A program made the position numbers and the translations under genes. DNA of 64,000 nt from Ceraceosorus guamensis (Eukaryota > Basidiomycota > Exobasidiomycetes > Ceraceosorales > Ceraceosoraceae), in NCBI RefSeq assembly GCF_003144195.1, contig NW_020290074.1, positions 1 to 64,000 of the forward strand. Direction: 5' to 3'. Shown in pieces: positions 57,511-64,000 of this stretch (position 1 is the stretch's first letter; each line of letters begins with the position of its first letter). The notes beneath the pieces are model-generated. The model had not been told where the DNA came from, did no database searches, and saw only the letters and a list, made by a program, of their open reading frames with translations.

Positions 57511-57798
57511 TGCGCCCGCCACTTCGACACTAGCAACGCGTACACCGCGGTACGCACGCACACCCTTGCGGCTTGCTCAATCACTCACCCACCCACTCAC
57601 ACTCAGCTCGCCATCGGTCGCGCGATTCATCGATCGCTGTCAAGCCAAAGGTCGAGCGTGGCTCAAGAAAGTGTCTGCATAGTCAACTAGAGGAAGCGCT
57701 GCTCTTTCTCAAAGCTTTGCATCTCCTCTTCACCCCATCCCATCTCATCCGTGCAGTTCCCACCGAGCATTCGTTGCCCCTAGCACACGGCACCAGAC

Positions 57799-58975
57799 AT
57801 GGAGCGCACAGTGCTGAATGCTGCTCGAGAGGCTTGTCGCAGGACAGGATGGGAACGACAAGGAGAGAGGCTGACAGTGGCGTGTCCGCGTCAATCGGCT
57901 TGTTTCCGCGCCCGCAGCACCGCCATCACCTCGCGCTCCTCCTCTTCATCATCATCTCGCACCGCATCATCGTCCACCTCTGGCACAAGCACAAGCACAA
58001 GCACGAACGCAGACGCAGACGCGAGCTCATCATCTCTGCATACCTCCGCCCCCATTCCTCTTTCATCGCCGCACAAATTCTTCTTGGGCTTGGGATCAGC
58101 CGCAGCATCTCTCCTAGATCCTTCGCGCGGCGATCAGATAGCCCTGCTCTCCGAACTCTCTTCCGAACCTTTTCATCTTGCTCGCATGAGGGATCAGATG
58201 CTGGCGAGCGAAGAAGGTAGGCGGATCTTGTTGGACAGACCTCAGATCAATACAAAGACGGTGGATATGGCATACCTGAGAAGCTTGCCGGAGGGAACGT
58301 TTGGGAACGAGTATACCAGATGGTTGGATTGGTGTGGCGTTGGTCCGGATACGAGGGCAGAGGTGAGTCATGGCGAGGAGGCCTTGAAGCGTTTGCGCAA
58401 TAAGCATGCGTTCCTCGAGAGCATGACCGCCCCCACCTCACCCACAGGTGCTTCACGTAGACGATCCAACTTTGCGCTACATTATGGCTCGCAATCGACA
58501 ATCGCACGATATGCACCACCTGCTATGCCTCATGCCCGTCTCCCACTTGGGCGAGACGGTGGTGAAGATGTTCGAAGCGAGTCATTTTGGTCTGCCCGTA
58601 TCCTACTTGTCCGCCCTTGCCGGTCCCCTACGTCTCTCGGCGGAGGAAAGGGCAAAGCTTTTGGGCTTTGGGCTCGCGTACGGGTCTGGGCTCGAGTCTG
58701 AATCTGGAAGCGCACAAGGGCATGCTACAGCGAGCGGTCCGGCAAGAGGTCTGGCAGCGTGGGCTTGGAGACAGGGACAGATCACTAGCCCTCTGATCAA
58801 TGTGTATTGGGAAAAGAGATGGGAGCAGGACTTTGGGGAATTGAGGAGGGAATTGGGCTTCGATGAAGACCCGCCTTTTAGAGTGGCGTACGATGCGAAG
58901 AGGAAGAGGAGGGACGATCTGAGTAGAGGTAGATGGCCTAGCAAAATTATCCAGGCCCAAAAAGACGCTGCGTAG
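57799..58975 (+). CDS. COQ4: Ubiquinone biosynthesis protein COQ4
   Basis: Two exons: 57799-58362 and 58448-58975 (363 aa). The N-terminal 80 residues are Arg/Ser/Thr-rich and poor in acids at first (MERTVLNAAREACRRTG...), fitting a mitochondrial targeting peptide followed by a Ser/Thr spacer. The COQ4 core begins at PHKFFLGLGSAAASLLDP. It has VDMAYLRSLPEGTFG, a tail of the first domain YTRWLDWCGVGPDTR, and the metal-binding HD-x2-H-x11-E motif (HDMHH...GE) just after the splice. The end is VYWEKRWEQDFGELRRELG. Coq4 organises the CoQ synthome on the matrix side of the inner membrane and has been linked to C1 decarboxylation of the ring. Confidence 0.95.
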
Positions 58976-59290
58976 TTCTGAGCATTGCGGCTCAAAGTTG
59001 TACCTCCCCGTGCTGCACTGTTGCATGCTCACCACAATACATCGCGCACTCATCACAATCATCGCAGCATCTGACGCACCATTTCGTGCATGACCAACAA
59101 CCTTGATAACGACTTGGCCTGCTGGTCGCAAAGAAGTCGTCGAAGATCTTTGCGCTCACTCCAGCGGACTCGTTAAAGCTCCGCACGTAGAATTTCATGA
59201 GTCAAGAAGGACGCTTAGTGCGTGTGTCGGGACGGGTGACTCTGGACAGGAATGAATGCCACTGCCCACTGGGTACTGATTTGGCTGATG
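58976..59290. other. Tail-to-tail spacer
   Basis: 315 bases between the stops of COQ4 and PHA2. A minus-strand frame at 58992-59198 (68 aa) has a cysteine-rich middle (CWSCTKWCVRCCDDCDEC). It lacks a signal peptide and any other support. Confidence 0.5.
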
Positions 59291-60956
59291 CTATGAGACT
59301 TGCCACACTCCCAACATCCGAACGCCTTCCAGATCGTGCGTCGCTTTAAGGCGCCTTCGCAAGTCGTCGTCGAGTCGCGCGGACGAGACGGCACTTTCGA
59401 CTTCTACAAAGTAGACGCTGGGCCAAGCGCTACCTTGTTTCGCTTGCGCAGTCTCGCGACTAGACGCATCATCCCTCTCCTCTTTTTTCCGCCATCCCCG
59501 AGTCTCGTCGCCCAGAGGAAAGGCTTTGCGATCCACCTTGCGAATACGAACAGGCGCTTGGTCTGGTCGAGAACTGGCAGTTGCGCACAAAGCGCCAAGA
59601 AGGGATGTCAGTTTGGTGGAATGACTGTCGGTGCGTAGGAGCAGCATGGCTCGTGAGCACTCGAGTGGCTGAGGATGGGCACTGCGATAGGCCCTCGCCA
59701 CTTGTTGATTGGGCGCCACGAGCAAGAACCTCGTTTCGTTGTCTGTGTGCGAAGCCGGTGCGAGCGATATCGCGCATCAGCAAAGTGTCTCTATGCACCC
59801 TTGACCACGGCGGGTCATGACTCGTGAAGAAGAGGCCATCTCTCTCGGAAACCGGCAGAAGAGACACTCACCATCCCTGTCTTGGATGTTGCGCTGCAAT
59901 ACAACCAAATCGAGTTCCTCGGCTGCCTGCTCCGTTCCGATAGCCACCACGACCTCGTCTTTATCGCTGTCAATGGGCCTCGCCGCACGACCTCCGTCCT
60001 GAACTAACCTTAGGAGTTCGCGTGCGCTCGTGCGGTAATAGGTGCCGGTCCACAAGCATAGGAGGACCATGACTCCAAAGGCGATGAAGAAGTAAGGCGT
60101 GGGGTAGGCGATAATTACGATCGAGGCAATAACAGCCTCTCCCCAGAGCCTGCGAGTCTCCTCATCATTCGCAGCAGCGTGCTGTGCAGAGAGAGGTGTC
60201 GAAGAAGATGGGCGGCATGCGCTCGTGCTCCCAGTGTTCTCAGAGGAGATGTTTGAGGCTGCGAGACGTGCACCGAGCGCTGTAGACGCGACGCTGACTC
60301 GCTCAGCCTTTGGACAATTGCGAGTCAGAAAGTCGGAGCATTGACCTAAAGCCTTGAAAAGCATTAGTGGTGACGGTACATTCGACAGAGTGCGAGGCAG
60401 TCAGTGTAAAAGGCCTACCGAGACACTGGCAAAACGCAGAATAGAATAGTAGATGCGATCCCTTATCAGATGGTCTACTCACTTGCTCGTGACTCATCAC
60501 CTTGGTCACCCTGGACAAGTCCAGCTCTTCCAAAGCATGAAGCGCCTGCATTCCACCTTTCCTCCTTAGCCTATCTTGCGCACGTCGACTGCCCAACAAC
60601 GCATGCCTCACAGCTCTCGTAGCTTCCGCCACCACGACCGGCGACAGCTCATTCGGCAAGGCCAGCTGCCCATTCGATCCCAGAACGACGTTTGCTTCAC
60701 CATGCCTTGGACCTATGAGAACACTTTGAGTTTCGAGGACCAATCCATAAGTGCTATTCTCATACGGCATCAGTGCGAGCGGCACGACCGACTGTTGATG
60801 CCTGTGTCCATCTTCGGACCAAGCTGAAGCAGCATCCTCCAAAGATTGCCGGATCGTACTGCTCGGTCTTGCGGAATCGCCCTCTTGTATGAAGTGCAGA
60901 GCAATGGAATGAGTGTAAGTGCCCGGCGGTCCTAAGTAGTACACTTGAAGAGGCAT
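59291..60956 (-). CDS. PHA2: Prephenate dehydratase
   Basis: Four exons: 60956-60483, 60352-60119, 59926-59872 and 59742-59291 (404 aa). The start MPLQVYYLGPPGTYTHSIAL and PYENSTYGLVLETQ are family signatures. QALGQCSDFLTRNCPKAERV with STALGARLAA follows across the first splice, and the catalytic TRF is in DNETRFLLVAP. A C-terminal ACT domain (SRAMLLLRTDSHSTKLTSLL) carries a 50-residue charged insertion. The enzyme turns prephenate into phenylpyruvate (EC 4.2.1.51), the committed step to phenylalanine; the ACT domain senses Phe. Intron 2 (60118-59927, 192 nt) is stop-free, divisible by three and would encode a hydrophobic segment if retained. Its donor (GTAATT) is weak. Confidence 0.93.
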
Positions 60957-61455
60957 CGCATCGCGTGGCACTGCGCTCGTGACCGCGTCGCTGTGCAAGC
61001 ACAAAGACTCTTCGCCTTTCTTGGGGCCCGACACTATTCTTGACCGATCCGGTCGAGTCTTTCAGAAGCCAAGCGTTTTGAATGTTGGCAAGCCCAAAGA
61101 GTGAATGTGTTCGATCGACGACGAGCGCTAGGTGATCGGCAGCGTCAAGTAGGCAGGAAGCGTAGGTACCGGCAAGAAGAACATAATCGAGGCTCGCGGT
61201 GGAGGCCTGCACGAGTGGTATGTATGCGCCGCAACCCGCACGAGAGGACCATGCATACAGGTGCCCGTCTGTGCACCGCGCTACTTCCGACTACCCACAG
61301 CGCACCCCCCTCCAGTCGGACTTGGCTCTTCCCTCGCACTCCTGACATGGGCTCGACCCGCAATCCAGACGCCCTTGACACTCGCACGCGAATCGAGAGC
61401 AGAGCATCCCCAGACTCGGTCAAGCGATCAGTTTCGTGGCAGGTTCCTGCACACA
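60957..61455. other. Shared divergent promoter PHA2/CBC2
   Basis: About 500 bases between two start codons on opposite strands. No TATA box or repeat is obvious. Confidence 0.55.
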
Positions 61456-62486
61456 ATGTCGTCCGTGGTGGACAGTCTAGACGCTCCGTCGTCCTGTGAG
61501 TAGTAGCGAACATATTCCTCTTCATCCAAGACAAGTCCGCATCCTGCCACCAATCCCTAGCTGACGAAGCGCATACAATTGAATGCTTCCAGATCGGGAC
61601 TCTCGCAACACATCGTCTCGAGCAGCTACGTACATGGCCCTGTCCAAGACCGCGACGCTATACGTCGGCAACCTCTCCTTCTACACGACCGAAGAACAGA
61701 TGCACGAATTGTTTGGTAGGGTTTGCAATGCCTCTTCCGGAGGCGGCATTCGAAGGATCATCATGGGTCTAGATCGGATAAACAAGACACCATGCGGTTT
61801 CGCCTTTGTCGAGTGGGTACTTCTCCTGTCACTCTGAGAGACGCGCCGTTTTCACGCTCACCCAGTTGTATTCCTCTCACACGCATGCTCCTCCTCTGCG
61901 ATGCATAGGTACTACACCCACGCGGAAGCCTTGGCCTGTATGCGGCAGATTTCGGGTACGAAGCTGGACGAGCGAGTGATCCGTTGCGATTTGGATCCCG
62001 GATACACGGATGGTCGTCAGTACGGACGCGGACGATCAGGTGGACAAGTGCGCGACGAGTATAGGCAAGAGTACGATGCGGGCAGAGGGGGTTGGGGTCA
62101 TTTGAGGTTGAAGGAGGAGGAAGATAGGATCGCAAAGGAGGAGGAGAGGAGAAAGGAACACGACGAGGTTTACAAGGAACAAGAGGAACAAGCCGGTGGG
62201 AGAGTCATTCCCGCCGGCGCGGAGGAGGTGTACGAGGAGTTGGAAGGTAGACAGAGAGCTGGAAATGACGCGACTGGTTCGGATGCGCCAGGCGAGCACG
62301 ACACGAAGCGCAAGAGGGCCGACGAACAAAGCGCAGACGGTGACAGTGGCGACGAGTCTTTTGCAAGGGTGAGTGCCTATTCACCGAAATACAACTCGCG
62401 CCCCGACTGAAGCTGCGCTGACGAGGCCATCTTTGCGTTCATGACTGTCCTGACAGAAGCGTCGATTGGAATCACCGGACCTCTGA
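61456..62486 (+). CDS. CBC2: Nuclear cap-binding protein subunit 2 (CBP20)
   Basis: Four exons: 61456-61495, 61593-61812, 61909-62368 and 62457-62486 (249 aa). The spliced N-terminus ([18 protein letters not shown]) restores the YRDSR element that CBP20 uses to close over the cap. The RNA recognition motif follows: RNP2 is [11 protein letters not shown]1 is CGFAFVEY, with TEEQMHELF between and a short insertion at VCNASSGGG. The C-terminal MKR-type loop [20 protein letters not shown] is conserved. After it come Glu/Arg-rich helices and an acidic tail ending KRRLESPDL. With CBP80 it binds the m7G cap of nascent mRNA and aids splicing and export. Exons 1 and 4 are only 40 and 30 nt; both are supported by conserved or sensible ends. 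Confidence 0.93.
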
Positions 62487-62659
62487 AAACGTTTGCGCTG
62501 GCTATGATGTGCAACGCCCACCACTGCCTGCCATTTCGAAATGCATTTCATTCCTTGTCTATGTACAGAGCGCAAATCTCACGAGACATGAATGCAGTCG
62601 CGGGTAGGCGCCATCTCATGCTGTGCCGCATTCGCGGACCCGCATGGTCGCTTGTAGAC

Positions 62660-64000
62660 CTACTGCGTATACTCTCCGCCCCTTCTTCCTTTAGCGACCT
62701 TGGCTGGTTCAGCGAGGATATCTCTAGCTGTAGACTTTGGGCCCTTCCTGTTCCCCTCGTAGTGCGCAGAGATGGCTGCCCTGCCGTGTCGTCCGGAAGA
62801 GTAGCCAGGTCCATCGTAGTACATGGTCTCTTCAGGTCTGTTGAGGGTTGGCCAGGCCACGTACTCCAAGCCTCGCTCGGTGATGAAGTAGAAGGACGTG
62901 AACGCTACAATGACTGCGACAGCAGTGATCTTGTTGCGCGTGGCGTCTGTCGCGTGGTGGGGCCTCGGTCCAGGTCAGCTCGTGGAAGGCGGGAGCCGGC
63001 GAGAAGCGTTGCATTCGACTCACCATCGTCTGAGCGAGGTGCCAAGAAGGCTGCGACCAAAATCGCGACCGAGAGCAGCCAAATGTACGGCATCTGAGGC
63101 GCACCGCATCGCTCGAAATGTTAGCAGCCACACCGATCAAATGCACAATCACATCTACACACCAAGCGTACGAGAATGGCACGCTTGTCTCCCGTGGCGC
63201 CTTTTCTCGGCGTCCAAGCTCCAGTGAACAAGTCGTAGGCGTCTTGCCGACTACCATCGAAGAAGTTGTTGCGGACGTATCGAGTCATAGAGTTGACTCC
63301 ATCCTGCAGCGCGCCTTCCCACGATCGCTTGCCAGTGCTGTACGCCACGCAGACGGGCAAGGTCCAATGCAACGCGCAATCAGTCGCCTATCCTGCACAT
63401 TGGACCACAGCTCCTTCGCACTCACCGAGTAAAGTCGGTCTTGAGCGCGCCCGTCCCCGAGTAAGCCTTGCTGACCACATCCGCATGATCAGCCCAGACA
63501 TTTCTAAAGATGTGCCAAAACTCCTTTTGGTCCTCGAACTTTTCTCCCGAGGCCAATACGCCGACTTCGCGCAGTTGCTGGTTCAACACCCATCGACCAA
63601 GGGTGCTCTGAACAACGTTGGTGCGGTCCAGGCAATCCATGCAGTTCGTGCGAACCACTGCAGACTGTTTGCGCGTGGTGCGGCCTCCGTCTGATTGGAA
63701 GTAGCTGATAGGCGAACGTTGAACGCTGCAGTCAGCGTTTGCGAGCTCGAAGGGATTCGCACCCATCGTGGACCACTCACTCTTCCGCTCGAAGTCCCTT
63801 GCCTTGGAGCCGTTCGATCAGCCCAAAGACCTTTTCAAACTTCATACCCTTGCACTCATGGTGGAAGTCATAGTACGTGTAGTGGACTCGAGGGTTGCCT
63901 AGCTCTTCGACAGCCTTCTCGTAAGCGTCTTTGACTGGCTTCTCATAACCCTTTTGGTTGACCAGGTTGACCAAATAATTTTCTCCATAGGTTGCCACTT
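62660..64000 (-). CDS. SAC1: Phosphoinositide phosphatase SAC1, 3' part (5' end outside window)
   Basis: Five exons in the window: (64000)-63781, 63725-63426, 63337-63172, 63093-63024 and 62946-62660; the gene continues past the right edge. The segment YGENYLVNLVNQKGYEKPVK leads to the catalytic CX5R loop RTNCMDCLDRTNVVQ. Then come VWADHADVVSKAYSGTGALK and the conserved GVNSMTRYVRNNFFDGSRQDA. Two hydrophobic C-terminal segments (MPYIWLLSVAILVAAFLA and KITAVAVIVAFTSFYFIT) anchor it in the membrane. Sac1 removes the 4-phosphate from PI4P at the ER/Golgi and so drives lipid exchange. The tail (TLNRPEETMYYDGPGYSSG) is longer than in yeast. All splice joints keep frame. Confidence 0.94.

Larger units (their letters stand above)
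56762..57798. other. Divergent promoter region BCP1/COQ4 with motif arrays
   Basis: 1.0 kb without a gene. It holds a six-copy GAGTCGT array (56922-56968), scattered GACTC strings at 57345-57420 and a (GCGTCT)n array (57466-57510). Confidence 0.6.

Noticed and set aside
58992-59198. 68-aa cysteine-rich minus-strand ORF
   Set aside because: No signal peptide, tail-to-tail position and no splice partners; kept only as a remark in the spacer entry.
60303-60364. Separate gene starting MLFKALGQ at 60364
   Set aside because: The residues after AAG are the next exon of prephenate dehydratase (QALGQCSDFL), so the ATG lies in the intron end.

Overview
The window reads as the left end of a chromosome from a basidiomycete fungus, most likely Ustilaginomycotina. 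It opens with an uninterrupted run of CCCTAA telomere repeats (1-93). Genes carry many short introns of the GTGAGT...CAG type, promoters often hold a TATAAA-like box, and the spacers are full of ATTCACGATTC- and GACTCACGACTC-like strings that I associate with smut-fungus intergenic DNA. The intron density, with exons as small as 13 nt, fits an Exobasidiomycetes-type relative better than an intron-poor Ustilago. That placement is inference from recall, not from a comparison. REGION 1 (0-14 kb, subtelomeric): a multi-pass membrane protein gene of uncertain integrity, a secreted arylsulfotransferase-like protein, an MFS anion/cation symporter, a 108-aa hydrophobic protein, an unrecognised 212-aa protein whose promoter holds a cluster of TGCAGATCTGCA palindromes, and a 661-aa protein with a variant zinc-cluster-like N-terminus. 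Satellites crowd 4.2-5.9 kb. REGION 2 (15-29.3 kb, accessory, secretome-rich): five genes for predicted secreted proteins: an 82-aa eight-cysteine protein, a 157-aa protein, a proline-rich repeat protein, a GH25 lysozyme and a 325-aa protein with Kex2-like sites every 31-32 residues. A gene-poor, visibly more AT-rich stretch (19.7-26.0 kb) divides them. REGION 3 (29.6-64 kb, core): conserved housekeeping genes, namely RFC5 (clamp loader), MIS12/MTW1 (kinetochore), ARP9 (SWI/SNF-RSC), RIB5 (riboflavin synthase), a 1249-aa alanine-rich repeat protein, an eight-cysteine secreted protein, a SWIM-zinc-finger ATP-dependent DNA ligase, RPL26, BCP1, COQ4, PHA2 (prephenate dehydratase), CBC2 (cap-binding CBP20) and the 3' part of SAC1, which runs off the right edge. 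Between MIS12 and ARP9 sits a roughly 5-kb island (33.4-38.3 kb) of different composition. It has internal duplications and an intron-containing gene for an aspartate-rich protein that I cannot assign to any family; this is the strongest candidate here for something undescribed. HOW THE GENES RELATE: no operons exist. The core genes form divergent or tail-to-tail pairs with short spacers (RFC5/MIS12, ARP9/RIB5, BCP1/COQ4, PHA2/CBC2). The secreted-protein genes cluster on the telomeric side, as effector-type genes often do in plant-associated smuts. I see no tRNA, rRNA, CRISPR array or recognisable transposase. Exon borders were worked out by eye from splice consensus and reading frame; where this is weak, the entry says so.
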